DNA from: Anaerosporobacter faecicola
GTDB lineage: Bacteria; Bacillota; Clostridia; Lachnospirales; Lachnospiraceae
Direction of reading: 5' to 3'
DNA length: 64,000 bases
Assembly: GCF_012070565.1 (NCBI RefSeq)
Contig: NZ_JAAQRO010000001.1
Location: 1 to 64,000, forward strand
Positions 28,567 to 38,569 of the stretch are shown one piece after another (within the stretch, counting starts at the first letter, position 1; each line of letters opens with the position of its first letter). A program made the translations under genes and the position numbers. Under the pieces are notes generated by a model. It was not told the origin of the DNA. It was given only the letters and a program-made list of their open reading frames with translations, and did no database searches.

Positions 28567-28581
28567 ACTGTCTCAGACAGT
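28567..28581. promoter_or_regulatory. 15-bp perfect palindrome in the gap leader
   Basis: ACTGTCTCAGACAGT is perfectly self-complementary around one central base and lies 22 bp before the AGGAGGA ribosome site. A TAGAAA/TTTCTA pair lies just upstream at 28522-28542. It could be an operator or an mRNA 5' hairpin that stabilises the transcript. Confidence 0.45.
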
Positions 28582-28617
28582 ATATTATAAAATTTACTTT
28601 TTTAGGAGGAATAAGAA

Positions 28618-29628
28618 ATGGCAGTAAAAGTAGCAATCAATGGTTTTGGACGTATCGGACGTCTTGCATTTAGACAAATGTTTGGAGCTGAAGGTTATGA
28701 AATCGTTGCAATCAACGACTTAACTAACCCAGCTATGTTAGCACACTTATTAAAATATGATTCATCACAAGGTAGATATGATGGACATACTGTTGAAGCA
28801 AAAGAAGCTTCTATCGTAGTTGATGGTAAAGAAATCCAAATCTACGCTAAAGCAAATGCTGCAGAACTTCCTTGGGGAGAAATCGGTGTAGACGTAGTAC
28901 TTGAATGTACTGGATTCTATGTATCAAAAGAAAAATCTCAAGCACATATCAATGCAGGTGCTAAGAAAGTTGTTATCTCAGCTCCAGCTGGAAATGACCT
29001 TCCAACAATCGTTTATAGCGTAAACGAAAATACATTAACAAAAGATGATACAATCATCTCTGCAGCATCTTGTACTACTAACTGCTTAGCTCCTATGGCT
29101 AAAACTCTTAACGATTTAGCTCCAATCAAGAGCGGTATCATGTCTACAATCCATGCTTACACTGGTGACCAAATGATCCTTGATGGTCCACACAGAAAAG
29201 GTGATTTCAGACGTGCTCGTGCAGGCGCTGTTAATATCGTTCCAAACTCAACTGGTGCAGCTAAAGCAATCGGTTTAGTAATCCCAGAATTAAAAGGCAA
29301 ATTAATCGGATCTGCACAAAGAGTTCCAGTTCCAACTGGTTCAACAACTATCTTAACTGCAGTTGTAGAAGGAAATGTAACTGTTGATCAAATCAACGCT
29401 GCTATGAAAGCTGCTGCTTCTGAATCATTCGGTTACAATGAAGAACAAATCGTTTCTTCTGATATCGTTGGTATTCGTTTTGGATCATTATTCGATGCAA
29501 CTCAAACAATGGTAACTCCAATGGATAACGGAACTACTCAAGTTCAAGTTGTTTCTTGGTATGATAACGAAAATTCATACACTAGCCAAATGGTTAGAAC
29601 AATCAAATACTTTGCTGAATTAGCATAG
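28618..29628 (+). CDS. gap: Glyceraldehyde-3-phosphate dehydrogenase
   Basis: A 336-residue NAD-dependent phosphorylating GAPDH that converts glyceraldehyde 3-phosphate, phosphate and NAD to 1,3-bisphosphoglycerate. The Rossmann start is [13 protein letters not shown]; the catalytic cysteine is C152 in [12 protein letters not shown], with HAYTGDQ and the substrate loop GAAKAIG following. Length is typical. Strong AGGAGGA ribosome site. Codon use favours a small set (for example ATC, AAC and GGT), as expected for a very highly expressed gene. It is followed by its own terminator and then by pgk and tpiA, so this is a glycolytic cluster with separate transcripts. No CggR-type regulator precedes it. 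Confidence 0.98.
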   Translation: MAVKVAINGFGRIGRLAFRQMFGAEGYEIVAINDLTNPAMLAHLLKYDSSQGRYDGHTVEAKEASIVVDGKEIQIYAKANAAELPWGEIGVDVVLECTGFYVSKEKSQAHINAGAKKVVISAPAGNDLPTIVYSVNENTLTKDDTIISAASCTTNCLAPMAKTLNDLAPIKSGIMSTIHAYTGDQMILDGPHRKGDFRRARAGAVNIVPNSTGAAKAIGLVIPELKGKLIGSAQRVPVPTGSTTILTAVVEGNVTVDQINAAMKAAASESFGYNEEQIVSSDIVGIRFGSLFDATQTMVTPMDNGTTQVQVVSWYDNENSYTSQMVRTIKYFAELA

Positions 29629-29659
29629 TTTATATCATTTGGGTTAAATTAGATCCTAA

Positions 29660-29708
29660 AATGGGTCCGGTCAGATAGGTTAGACTTATAGGACCGGACT
29701 CATTTTTT
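29660..29708 (+). terminator. Intrinsic terminator after gap
   Basis: A 13-bp stem with one G-T pair (29660-29672 with 29692-29704, core GTCCGGTC) is followed by TTTT. Confidence 0.88.
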
Positions 29709-29767
29709 GTGTATAGGGAATTGTACCCTAAACTATTGAAACTCATTGATCTGAAAGGAGCACATAT

Positions 29768-30958
29768 ATGTTAAATAAGAAATCTGTTGATGATATTAAT
29801 GTTAAAGGAAAAAGAGTATTAGTTCGTTGTGACTTCAACGTACCTCTAGTAGATGGTAAAATTACAGACGAAAATCGTCTTGTAGCTGCTTTACCTACAA
29901 TCAAAAAATTAATCAATGATGGTGGTAAAGTAATTCTTTGCTCACATCTTGGAAAACCTAAGGGAGAACCAAAGCCTGAGTTATCTTTAGCTCCAGTAGC
30001 AACACGTTTAGCTGATTTATTAGGACAACCTGTTACATTTGCAGCTGATGCAACTGTAGTAGGCGACAATGCAAAAGCAGCTGTTGCAGCTATGAATGAT
30101 GGAGACGTAGTACTTCTTGAAAATACTCGTTATAGAGCAGAAGAAACAAAGAACGTTGATGAATTCAGCAAAGAATTAGCTTCTTTAGCAGATATATTCG
30201 TTAACGATGCATTCGGAACAGCTCATAGAGCACACTGTTCTAATGTTGGTGTTACAAAATATGTTGATACTGCTGTAGTTGGTTACTTAATGCAAAAAGA
30301 AATTGATTTCTTAGGAAATGCAGTAAACAACCCAGTTAGACCATTCGTTGCAATCTTAGGTGGATCAAAAGTTTCTAGTAAGATTTCTGTTATCAACAAC
30401 CTTCTTGACAAAGTTGACACTTTGATCATCGGTGGTGGTATGGCTTATACATTTGAAAAAGCTCTTGGACAAACAGTAGGTGATTCTCTTCTTGAAGAAG
30501 ATTACATCGAATACGCAAAAGAGATGATGGATAAAGCAAAAGCAAAAGGTGTTAATTTATTAATTCCTGTTGATACTGTTGTTGCTGATCAGTTCTCTAA
30601 TGATGCAAACATTAAAGTAGCTGAAAAAGGAATCGATGATGGCTGGATGGGTCTTGATATCGGACCTAAAACTCGTGAATTATTTGCTAATTCATTAAAA
30701 GATGCGAAGACAGTAGTTTGGAACGGACCAATGGGTTGTTTCGAAATGTCTAACTTCGAAGCTGGTACTGTTGCAGTAGCAAAAGCACTTGCTGATCTTG
30801 ATGCTACAACAATCATCGGTGGTGGTGATAGCGCATCTGCAGTTAATAATTTAGGATTCGGTGACAAGATGACTCATATCTCTACAGGTGGTGGAGCATC
30901 TCTTGAATTCTTAGAAGGTAAAGAATTACCAGGTGTAGCAGCAGCTAACGACAAATAA
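29768..30958 (+). CDS. pgk: Phosphoglycerate kinase
   Basis: A 396-residue glycolytic kinase that transfers phosphate from 1,3-bisphosphoglycerate to ADP. The N-terminal domain carries RCDFNVPL and the HLGKPKG substrate-binding motif; the C-terminal domain carries the nucleotide-binding lines [20 protein letters not shown] and [11 protein letters not shown]. Ribosome site AAAGGAG (29754-29760) precedes ATG 29768. It lies 139 bp after gap and about 100 bp before tpiA, with a hairpin in the second gap, so pgk-tpiA may be one transcript. Codon use is biased like that of gap, indicating high expression. Confidence 0.98.
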   Translation: MLNKKSVDDINVKGKRVLVRCDFNVPLVDGKITDENRLVAALPTIKKLINDGGKVILCSHLGKPKGEPKPELSLAPVATRLADLLGQPVTFAADATVVGDNAKAAVAAMNDGDVVLLENTRYRAEETKNVDEFSKELASLADIFVNDAFGTAHRAHCSNVGVTKYVDTAVVGYLMQKEIDFLGNAVNNPVRPFVAILGGSKVSSKISVINNLLDKVDTLIIGGGMAYTFEKALGQTVGDSLLEEDYIEYAKEMMDKAKAKGVNLLIPVDTVVADQFSNDANIKVAEKGIDDGWMGLDIGPKTRELFANSLKDAKTVVWNGPMGCFEMSNFEAGTVAVAKALADLDATTIIGGGDSASAVNNLGFGDKMTHISTGGGASLEFLEGKELPGVAAANDK

Positions 30959-30989
30959 GAATTCGTTATGTAGCAATCCGTAGGTATAG

Positions 30990-31017
30990 TAGAAGGCATT
31001 ATTCGTAATGCCTTCTA
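30990..31017 (+). other. Stable hairpin between pgk and tpiA
   Basis: A perfect 12-bp stem closes a TTCG tetraloop (30990-31001, 31006-31017). No T-run follows, so an mRNA processing or stability element between cotranscribed genes fits better than a terminator. Confidence 0.6.
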
Positions 31018-31059
31018 TCATAGGATAAGTATAGAATACAGACTTTTAAGGAGAATCAT

Positions 31060-31809
31060 ATGCGTAAGAAAATTATTGCTGGTAACTGGAAAATGAATAA
31101 AACTCCAAGTGAGACAGTTACATTAATCAATGAATTAAAACCATTAGTAGCAAATGATGAAGTAGATGTCGTATTTTGTGTTCCAGCTATTTCATTAACA
31201 ACTGCAATCGAAGCAGCAAAAGGATCCAATATCCAAATTGGTGCTGAAAATATGTATTTCGAGGAAAGCGGTGCTTTCACTGGTGAAATTGCACCGAATA
31301 TGTTAACAGATATTGGTGTTAAATATGTTATCATCGGACATTCTGAAAGAAGAGAATACTTCGCAGAAACAGATGAAACCGTTAACAAGAAAGTATTAAA
31401 AGCATTTGAACATGGAATTACTCCAATCGTTTGTTGTGGTGAATCTTTAACGCAAAGAGAACAAGGCATCACGATCGACTGGATCCGTCAACAAATCAAG
31501 ATCGCTTTCTTAAACGTTACTGCAGATCAAGCAAAAACAGCTGTTATTGCATATGAACCAATCTGGGCAATCGGAACTGGTAAAGTTGCTACAACAGAAC
31601 AAGCACAAGAAGTTTGTGCTGCTATCCGTGTTTGCATTGGCGAAATCTATGATGAAGCTACTGCAGCTGCAATCCGTATTCAATATGGCGGTAGCGTATC
31701 AGCGGCTAGTGCTCCTGAATTATTTGCACAAGCAGATATCGACGGTGGATTAGTTGGTGGAGCTAGTTTAAAACCTGATTTCGGAAAGATCGTTAATTAC
31801 AACAAATAG
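31060..31809 (+). CDS. tpiA: Triosephosphate isomerase
   Basis: A 249-residue TIM-barrel enzyme interconverting dihydroxyacetone phosphate and glyceraldehyde 3-phosphate. The catalytic residues are visible: N9 and K11 in GNWKMNK, H94 in IIGHSERR and E166 in [12 protein letters not shown] (loop 6). The phosphate-binding YGGSVSAAS and GLVGGASL lines are near the C-terminus. Ribosome site AAGGAGA precedes the ATG. It closes the gap-pgk-tpiA cluster and is followed by a terminator. Confidence 0.98.
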   Translation: MRKKIIAGNWKMNKTPSETVTLINELKPLVANDEVDVVFCVPAISLTTAIEAAKGSNIQIGAENMYFEESGAFTGEIAPNMLTDIGVKYVIIGHSERREYFAETDETVNKKVLKAFEHGITPIVCCGESLTQREQGITIDWIRQQIKIAFLNVTADQAKTAVIAYEPIWAIGTGKVATTEQAQEVCAAIRVCIGEIYDEATAAAIRIQYGGSVSAASAPELFAQADIDGGLVGGASLKPDFGKIVNYNK

Positions 31810-31856
31810 AGATTTTGTTTGATTGACATGTTCTGATGGAATAGAATATGAGAAGG

Positions 31857-31897
31857 GACCGTTCATTTAGGAATAATCTAAGTGAATGGTCTTTTTT
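31857..31897 (+). terminator. Intrinsic terminator after tpiA
   Basis: The arms 31857-31869 and 31879-31891 pair over 13 bp with two G-T pairs, followed by six T. Confidence 0.85.
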
Positions 31898-31922
31898 GCG
31901 TAGTTTCCTGTTATGTATTCTA

Positions 31923-31951
31923 TTGAAAAGGATAGAAAGGATACGTATAAT
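31923..31951 (+). promoter_or_regulatory. Sigma-A promoter of the MutS-like gene
   Basis: TTGAAA (31923-31928), 17-bp spacer, TATAAT (31946-31951). Confidence 0.7.
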
Positions 31952-32043
31952 AGTTACATATATTGGTATGTTAAATGATATGTTCCTGTTTTCTTGTCAT
32001 TTCCACGAACAGAAATCAGTACATAAGAAAAGAGGGGAAGAAT

Positions 32044-33744
32044 ATGAACTATCTTGGAATCATATTTGTGCTATTACTGGTATTTCTATTTGGATCAATC
32101 CTATGGAATCGAAGAAAAATGACGAAAGACCGATTAGAGGAGCTGAAAGAGAAATTTGGAAAGCCAATTGTTTTTGATGAAGAAGAATTAGATGGGATGT
32201 CAGAACAGTCACTACGACATGCATCTTTTTACACAAGAATGCATGAAAGTGTGTTAGATGAGACGACGAAAAGCGATATTAATTTCTCTGTTTTGTTTTC
32301 AAAGATGAATCAAACCTATTCATCCTTAGGAGAGGAATATCTATATTATGTTCTAAGTAATCCATGTATGGAGTATCAAGTTTTACAGGAACGAGAAAAG
32401 GAAATCACATATTTTCAAAAAAATGTAGAGCAGGCTACTCGTATGCAAGTACTCTTTTCAAAAATAGGTAAGAATGCGGAAGTATCACTATTTCAATATC
32501 TAGAGTTCAGTAAAACAGTAGATGGAAAGAACCTTAAGAAACACCTCCTTTCTTTGGTTGCTTTCGTAATTACGGGAGTAGTTAGTGTGATTCGACCACA
32601 GCTAGGATTAGTACCATTTTTCTTAGTGATCATTGTTAATGTAGTTACGTATTGGAGTAACCGTCAATTTGCTTATGCGATAATGGGCAGTATACGTCAA
32701 TTGGAAGCAATGATCAATGCTGCAGAAGAATTATCTCGATGGAAGGATCCAGTCCTAACAAAGTATCAAGATCGTTTAAAAAACGCGAAGAGATATAAAA
32801 AAGTACTGAAGAACAGTGATATTATATTTACAAGTAAGGCATCATTTACAGCAGATGCGGATGCATTTTTGGATTACTTACGGATGCTATCACATTTTGA
32901 TTATGTGAAATTAAGTAGAATTTTAGAACGGATACAGAGTGGATATGACGAGTTGTATGAGATTGCAGAAATAGTAGGGAAGATAGAAAGTATGATTGCA
33001 ATTGCTTCTTATCGGGAGTCGCTACCATACTACGCGATACCTGAATTAATGGAGAGTGGGAAAGATATTGGAGGAAAGCTTAAAATTGTAGATGCCTATC
33101 ATCCATTGCTTGAGGACCCTGTAACCAATACTCTGGAAACGAGCAGGGGTATCTTGCTAACAGGTTCCAACGCATCTGGAAAATCGACTTTTCTACGTAC
33201 AATTGCAATTAATGCAATCTTAGCACAAACAATCCATACCTGTTGTGCAAAAGAGTATGCAAGTGGTTTCTATCACATACGTTCTGCTATGTCACTTCGA
33301 GATAGTTTGGCGAATGGAGAAAGCTACTTCGTTGTTGAAATTGAGACTATGCGAGAAATCTTAGAGGAGAGCAAACGGTATCCAATTATGTGTTTTGTAG
33401 ATGAAATTTTACGTGGAACGAATACCATTGAGAGGATTGCAGCAGCAACAGAAATCCTTCGTTATATGAAAGAACAAGGCATATTCTGCTTTGCAGCATC
33501 TCATGATATGGAATTGACAAAACTACTGAAAAAGGAATATGATCTATATCATTTCCAAGAATATATGGAGGAAGGAAATGTCACCTTTGATTATATCTTG
33601 TACCCGGGACCGGTTACAACAAGAAATGCCATTCGTTTATTAGAAATGAAAGCATATGACAAGAGCATTATTGCTCATGCGATGGCATTGGTGGATTATT
33701 TTGAAGTTCATGGAGAATGGCCGTTTGATAATAATTTAACGTGA
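32044..33744 (+). CDS. Membrane-anchored MutS-like ATPase
   Basis: A 566-residue protein from ATG 32044 (GAGGGGAA upstream; a longer in-frame start at 31975 has no ribosome site). It has a membrane segment at residues 3-22 and one or two more around 170-215. The C-terminal 200 residues are a MutS domain V ATPase: Walker A LTGSNASGKSTFLR, Walker B MCFVDEILRGTNTIER and the following SHDMEL switch. MutS domain I, which reads mismatches, is absent, as is the usual cytosolic architecture, so mismatch repair in the MutS1 sense is unlikely. Related membrane MutS-like proteins occur widely in Firmicutes and Bacteroidetes without an assigned role. It sits between tpiA and gpmI with its own promoter. 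Confidence 0.85.
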   Translation: MNYLGIIFVLLLVFLFGSILWNRRKMTKDRLEELKEKFGKPIVFDEEELDGMSEQSLRHASFYTRMHESVLDETTKSDINFSVLFSKMNQTYSSLGEEYLYYVLSNPCMEYQVLQEREKEITYFQKNVEQATRMQVLFSKIGKNAEVSLFQYLEFSKTVDGKNLKKHLLSLVAFVITGVVSVIRPQLGLVPFFLVIIVNVVTYWSNRQFAYAIMGSIRQLEAMINAAEELSRWKDPVLTKYQDRLKNAKRYKKVLKNSDIIFTSKASFTADADAFLDYLRMLSHFDYVKLSRILERIQSGYDELYEIAEIVGKIESMIAIASYRESLPYYAIPELMESGKDIGGKLKIVDAYHPLLEDPVTNTLETSRGILLTGSNASGKSTFLRTIAINAILAQTIHTCCAKEYASGFYHIRSAMSLRDSLANGESYFVVEIETMREILEESKRYPIMCFVDEILRGTNTIERIAAATEILRYMKEQGIFCFAASHDMELTKLLKKEYDLYHFQEYMEEGNVTFDYILYPGPVTTRNAIRLLEMKAYDKSIIAHAMALVDYFEVHGEWPFDNNLT

Positions 33745-33769
33745 CAATAAATTTGGATTGTGGTAGAAT
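33741..33769 (+). promoter_or_regulatory. Sigma-A-type promoter of gpmI
   Basis: GTGACA (33741-33746), 17-bp spacer, TAGAAT (33764-33769). The -35 box overlaps the stop codon of the MutS-like gene. Confidence 0.5.
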
Positions 33770-33913
33770 AGGAGATGATTTTGAGTTCTAATCGAATTCG
33801 AAGATGAAAATCTCATTTTATATTGCAAGGGTCAAAATCGTTTCACATATACTTGCGCAGAAGTGTTATTTTCACCTTTTGGACTATACATTATTAGAAA
33901 AGGAGCAAACGAT

Positions 33914-35458
33914 ATGAGTAAAAAACCTACAGTTTTAATGATCTTAGATGGTTATGGATTAAATGACAAAAAAGAAGGCAATGCAATTGCTAACGCAAAA
34001 ACGCCAGTAATGGATAAATTAATGACAGAGTATCCTTGGGTGAAAGGATATGCAAGTGGTTTAGCAGTTGGTCTTCCAGACGGACAGATGGGTAACTCTG
34101 AAGTTGGTCATCTTAACATGGGTGCTGGAAGAATAATTTATCAGGAATTAACAAGAATCACAAAAGAAATCAATGATGGTGATTTCTTTAAGAATGAAGC
34201 ATTACTTGCTGCAATCGAAAACTGCAAGAAGAACAATTCAGCATTACATTTAATGGGTCTTCTTTCAGATGGTGGTGTTCACAGCCATAATACACATTTA
34301 TATGGATTATTAGAATTAGCAAAACAAAATGGACTTGAAAACGTTTATGTACATGCATTTTTAGATGGACGTGATACTGCACCAACATCTGGTAAAGGTT
34401 TTATTGAAGCATTAGTTGAAAAGATGGAAGAAATCGGAGTAGGAAAAGTAGCTACAGTAAGTGGTCGTTACTATGCAATGGATCGTGATAATAGATGGGA
34501 TCGTGTTGAAAAGGCATACAATGCTTTAGTTCTTGGTGAAGGACAACATGCTGACTGTCCAATCTGTGCGGTTCAGAATTCTTATGACAAAGGGGAAAAT
34601 GATGAATTTGTTGTTCCTACTGTTGTTGGAAATGATGACCAAGCGACTGCAACGATCAAAGAAAATGATTCCGTAATCTTCTTTAACTTTAGACCAGACC
34701 GTGCAAGAGAGATGACAAGAGCATTCTGTGACGAAGAATTTGATGGATTTGCAAGACAAAAAGGTTTCATGAAATTAACATTCGTATGCTTTACAGAATA
34801 TGATGTAACGATTCCTAATAAGATTATTGCATTCAAAAAAGTTTCAATCGATAATACATTTGGCCAATTCTTAGCAGAGCACAATATGACACAAGCAAGA
34901 ATCGCTGAAACAGAAAAATATGCTCATGTTACATTCTTCTTTAATGGTGGAGTAGAAGAACCAAACGAAGGAGAAGATCGTATCCTTGTGAAATCTCCAA
35001 AGGTTGCTACTTATGATCTTCAACCAGAGATGAGTGCAAATGAAGTATGTGACAAATTAGTAGATGCAATCAAATCTACAAAATATGATGTGATCATTAT
35101 TAACTTTGCAAATCCAGATATGGTGGGTCATACTGGTATTGAAGATGCAGCCGTAAAGGCAGTTGAAACAGTTGATGCTTGTATTGGTAGAGCTTACGAA
35201 GCATTGTTAAGTGTAGATGGACAAATGTTTATCTGTGCTGACCATGGAAATGCAGAACAATTAGTTGATTATGAAACAGGAGCACCATTTACAGCACATA
35301 CAACAAATCCAGTACCATTTGTCTTAGTAAATTATAAGGAAGATTACAAATTAGCAGAAGATGGTTGTTTAGCTGATATCGCACCTACATTGATTGAAAT
35401 GATGGGTATGACAAAACCAGCTGAAATGACAGGAAAATCTTTATTAATTAAGAAATAA
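33914..35458 (+). CDS. gpmI: 2,3-bisphosphoglycerate-independent phosphoglycerate mutase
   Basis: A 514-residue Mn-dependent enzyme of the alkaline phosphatase superfamily that interconverts 3- and 2-phosphoglycerate. D12 in LMILDGYG binds metal and S62 in GQMGNSEVGHLNMGAGR is the phosphoserine nucleophile. Further metal ligands lie in FANPDMVGHTG, ADHGNAEQ and TAHTTNPVPF. Start chosen at ATG 33914 because AAAGGAG ends nine bases upstream and the family begins MxKKPxVLMILDG; the earlier in-frame start at 33863 adds an unrelated tail. It continues the glycolytic block and is followed by a separate promoter for secG. Confidence 0.97.
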   Translation: MSKKPTVLMILDGYGLNDKKEGNAIANAKTPVMDKLMTEYPWVKGYASGLAVGLPDGQMGNSEVGHLNMGAGRIIYQELTRITKEINDGDFFKNEALLAAIENCKKNNSALHLMGLLSDGGVHSHNTHLYGLLELAKQNGLENVYVHAFLDGRDTAPTSGKGFIEALVEKMEEIGVGKVATVSGRYYAMDRDNRWDRVEKAYNALVLGEGQHADCPICAVQNSYDKGENDEFVVPTVVGNDDQATATIKENDSVIFFNFRPDRAREMTRAFCDEEFDGFARQKGFMKLTFVCFTEYDVTIPNKIIAFKKVSIDNTFGQFLAEHNMTQARIAETEKYAHVTFFFNGGVEEPNEGEDRILVKSPKVATYDLQPEMSANEVCDKLVDAIKSTKYDVIIINFANPDMVGHTGIEDAAVKAVETVDACIGRAYEALLSVDGQMFICADHGNAEQLVDYETGAPFTAHTTNPVPFVLVNYKEDYKLAEDGCLADIAPTLIEMMGMTKPAEMTGKSLLIKK

Positions 35459-35491
35459 ACCAAATTCTGTAGGGAACTATAGAAATAAATA

Positions 35492-35520
35492 TTGAAAATC
35501 GAATCTTGTTATGATAAAAT
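35492..35520 (+). promoter_or_regulatory. Sigma-A promoter of secG
   Basis: TTGAAA (35492-35497), 17-bp spacer, TAAAAT (35515-35520). Confidence 0.65.
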
Positions 35521-35573
35521 GAAACTAATTGTTTATCGTTATAGCAAGATATGATCTTTAGGAGGTGTAATCG

Positions 35574-35819
35574 ATGGCAGTATTAAAAACTGTTTTAGTT
35601 ATTGTATATGCAATTATCTGTATAGCATTAACTATTGTTGTACTTATGCAAGAAGGTAAATCTGCAGGTCTTACTGGTTCAATCAGTGGTATGGCTGATA
35701 CTTATTGGGGCAAGAATAAAGGTCGTTCCATGGAAGGTGCAATGGAGAAGTCAACACGTATTTTAGCAATCTTATTCATCGTTCTTTCTGTTGTTTTAAA
35801 CCTAAATCTTAACTGGTAA
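35574..35819 (+). CDS. secG: Preprotein translocase subunit SecG
   Basis: An 81-residue membrane protein with two hydrophobic segments (residues 5-24 and 60-79) joined by the family line MQEGKSAGLTGSISGMADTY and GKNKGRSMEGAMEKSTRI. SecG is the small accessory subunit of the SecYEG channel. Length is normal. Strong AGGAGGTG ribosome site. The order secG-rnr-smpB-ssrA found here is widely conserved in Firmicutes and groups secretion with RNA decay and ribosome rescue. Confidence 0.95.
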   Translation: MAVLKTVLVIVYAIICIALTIVVLMQEGKSAGLTGSISGMADTYWGKNKGRSMEGAMEKSTRILAILFIVLSVVLNLNLNW

Positions 35820-35863
35820 GTACAGAATACTTGCTTTATTATATGGGCAATAAGTAATAAATT

Positions 35864-35905
35864 AATCCTTTCTCTTGTAGTGATATGAGAGAAAGGATTT
35901 TTTTT
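35864..35905 (+). terminator. Intrinsic terminator after secG
   Basis: A perfect 12-bp stem (35864-35875 with 35888-35899, AATCCTTTCTCT) is followed by a T-run of about eight. Confidence 0.9.
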
Positions 35906-35924
35906 CTGACATTTTGATTAATTG

Positions 35925-35953
35925 TTGGAAAATTAATCAAAATGTAGTATAAT
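35925..35953 (+). promoter_or_regulatory. Sigma-A promoter of rnr
   Basis: TTGGAA (35925-35930), 17-bp spacer, TATAAT (35948-35953); the leader of rnr would be about 195 nt. Confidence 0.7.
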
Positions 35954-36156
35954 ATCTATATAATACAAGAATTAATTTGTTATTCTGATTTACAACACAT
36001 TGAGCAGAAAATGGCTATGTAATATAGACAATTCTGTACAAAGTTTGAGTAAATCAGTTGGATGTGGACAAAATAAAAGTATGTCAGTCAAATACGAATC
36101 CAAGATTCGTATGGATATAAAGCAAGCAATTGCTTCAAAGACGGGAGGTTGTTACT

Positions 36157-38445
36157 ATGATGGATCGAACAATATTGGAAGTGAAAAAACAACTTGTCTT
36201 AAGTATGATGGAGGATAAGAAGTACAAACCATTACGATTTAAAGAGATTATTGCTGTTATGCAGGTACCAAAGGCAGAAAAACAAGATTTAAAAGAAGTG
36301 TTGGATTCTTTAATTCATGATGGAAAGATTATGATTGATTCGAAGACACGCTATAAATTAGCCAATGCAAACCTCAAAGTTGGAACATTTTCAGGAACGC
36401 AGAGAGGATATGGGTTTGTTGTAATTGAAGGAGAAAAAGAGGATATTTTCATTCCTGAGAATGCAACAAAAGGCGCTATGAACAAGGACGTTGTTCAAGT
36501 CATGATCAGAGAGGAACAGACAGGAAAGCGTAGAGAAGGCGAGATTGTTTCAATTGTTGAACGAGGAAATACGGAAATCGTTGGTACATTCCAAAAGAGT
36601 AAGAATTTTGGTTTTGTTGTCCCAGATAATCTTAAATTAGGTAGAGATATCTTCATTCCAAAAGAACATACAAAGGGTGCGGTGACTGGACACAAAGTTG
36701 TTGTTAAGATTGTTGATTTTGGTGGTAAAGATAAGAATCCAGAAGGTAGAATCACAGAAATCATTGGGCACATTAATGATCCTGGAGTAGATATCATGTC
36801 TATTATCAAATCGAATAACTTACCGATGGAATTCCCGGATCCAGTTATGAAATCCTTAGATACAATTCCTGACGAAGTTGATGGTGCAGATATGGCGGGA
36901 AGAATGGATATCCGTGATTTACAAATGGTTACCATTGATGGAGAAGATGCCAAAGACTTAGATGATGCGATTACAATTTCTAAGAATGGTGACAAGTATA
37001 CACTTGGTGTGCATATCGCTGATGTAACAAACTATGTAAAAGAAGGTTCAGCTCTTGATGTAGAGGCATTAAAGAGAGGAACAAGTGTATATCTTGTTGA
37101 TCGAGTTATTCCAATGTTACCTCATAAATTATCCAATGGAATCTGTTCACTTAACGCAGGCGTTGATCGTTTGGCATTAAGCTGTTTTATGGACATTGAT
37201 CAAAAAGGAAATGTTGTAGGACATAAGATTGCGGAAACCCTTGTACGAGTTGATCGTAGAATGAGTTATACAAGCGTAAAGAAGATTCTAGAGGATCATG
37301 ACGAAGCAGAGATCGAGGAATATAAGGAACTTGTTCCAATGTTTGAGATGATGCAGGAGTTAGCTTTAATTTTACGAGAAAAGAGACACAAACGTGGTTC
37401 TATTGATTTTGACTTCCCTGAAAGTAAGATTATCTTAAATGAAAAAGGTAAGCCAATTGATATCAAGGCGTATGAACGAAATACTGCAACGAAAATTATT
37501 GAAGATTTCATGTTGATTGCCAATGAGACGATTGCAGAAGATTACTTCTGGCAGGAACTACCATTTGTATATCGTACACATGAAAACCCGGATTCTGAAA
37601 AGATTGAGAAACTTGGTATTTTCATTAATAACTTTGGCTATAGTATCAAGATTGGACAGGACGATATTCATCCGAAAGAATTACAGAAGTTATTAGGGAA
37701 GATTGAAGGAACACCAGAAGAAGCCTTAATCAGTCGTTTAACTCTTCGTTCCATGAAGCAAGCGAAGTATACCGTAACGAATGATGGACATTTTGGATTA
37801 TCTACAAAATACTACTGTCATTTTACTTCACCAATTCGTCGTTATCCTGACCTTCAGATTCACCGCATTATTAAGGAGAATCTACGAGGCAAGATGAGTG
37901 AGAAGAGAATTACTCATTACGATCGTATCTTGTCAGATGTTGCAAGACAATCCAGTGAAACAGAACGTAGAGCAGATGAAGCAGAACGAGAAGTTGAAAA
38001 ACTGAAGAAAGTAGAATACATGAAACAGTTTATTGGAGAGCAATTCGAAGGTGTTATCTCTGGTATTACAACTTGGGGCATGTATGTAGAATTACCAAAT
38101 ACCGTAGAAGGAATGATTCGTGTCACAGCAATGAAAGATGATTACTATTACTACGATGAAGAGCATTATATGATGATCGGAGAACATACGAAAAAGATGT
38201 ATAAACTTGGTCAGAAGGTTACGATAGAAGTAGTAGATTGTGATCGAGAGCTACGAACCATTGACTTCGAATTAGCTGAATCTGAGGAAGAAACAACAAT
38301 TGAAGATCAAGATAACGAAAAAACGGCTTCTCTTCAACAAACTGAGAATTATGGAAAACATACAGCAAAAGGCGCGACGATGAATCCGGATGTTGATGAA
38401 CAGGCAATAATGAAGATTGTAAAGGATACGTATTCAGGGAAGTAA
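36157..38445 (+). CDS. rnr: Ribonuclease R
   Basis: A 762-residue 3'-5' exoribonuclease of the RNB/RNase II family that degrades structured RNA and, with SmpB-tmRNA, defective messages. Order: N-terminal winged-helix region (1-65), two cold-shock/OB domains (70-225, with GTFSGTQRGYGFVV), the RNB catalytic domain (about 255-590, with the metal-binding DAKDLDDAITI and the HFTSPIRRYPDL line), and a C-terminal S1 domain (about 630-710, EGVISGITTWGMYVEL). A 40-residue acidic and glutamine-rich tail follows. ATG 36157 was chosen for its GGGAGG site eight bases upstream; ATG 36160 is an alternative. It precedes smpB, as in many Firmicutes. Confidence 0.97.
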   Translation: MMDRTILEVKKQLVLSMMEDKKYKPLRFKEIIAVMQVPKAEKQDLKEVLDSLIHDGKIMIDSKTRYKLANANLKVGTFSGTQRGYGFVVIEGEKEDIFIPENATKGAMNKDVVQVMIREEQTGKRREGEIVSIVERGNTEIVGTFQKSKNFGFVVPDNLKLGRDIFIPKEHTKGAVTGHKVVVKIVDFGGKDKNPEGRITEIIGHINDPGVDIMSIIKSNNLPMEFPDPVMKSLDTIPDEVDGADMAGRMDIRDLQMVTIDGEDAKDLDDAITISKNGDKYTLGVHIADVTNYVKEGSALDVEALKRGTSVYLVDRVIPMLPHKLSNGICSLNAGVDRLALSCFMDIDQKGNVVGHKIAETLVRVDRRMSYTSVKKILEDHDEAEIEEYKELVPMFEMMQELALILREKRHKRGSIDFDFPESKIILNEKGKPIDIKAYERNTATKIIEDFMLIANETIAEDYFWQELPFVYRTHENPDSEKIEKLGIFINNFGYSIKIGQDDIHPKELQKLLGKIEGTPEEALISRLTLRSMKQAKYTVTNDGHFGLSTKYYCHFTSPIRRYPDLQIHRIIKENLRGKMSEKRITHYDRILSDVARQSSETERRADEAEREVEKLKKVEYMKQFIGEQFEGVISGITTWGMYVELPNTVEGMIRVTAMKDDYYYYDEEHYMMIGEHTKKMYKLGQKVTIEVVDCDRELRTIDFELAESEEETTIEDQDNEKTASLQQTENYGKHTAKGATMNPDVDEQAIMKIVKDTYSGK

Positions 38446-38528
38446 ATCCTTATAATAAGCTTAAGTAGGAAGAAACAAAACTTGAACGTATTATAAGATT
38501 TAAAATGTTATTCAATTACGATATAAAT

Positions 38529-38569
38529 CTAGTAAGTATATACACGGTGTACGTTTATATACTTACTAG
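38529..38569. other. 14-bp perfect inverted repeat after rnr
   Basis: The arms 38529-38542 and 38556-38569 (CTAGTAAGTATATA) are perfectly complementary; no T-run follows on either strand. About 150 bp of almost pure purine (38575-38735) separate it from smpB; that tract holds no gene. Confidence 0.6.

Noticed and set aside
32044-33744. Anti-recombination MutS2 or mismatch-repair MutS
   Set aside because: No mismatch-binding domain and no C-terminal Smr nuclease domain are present; the protein has membrane segments instead.
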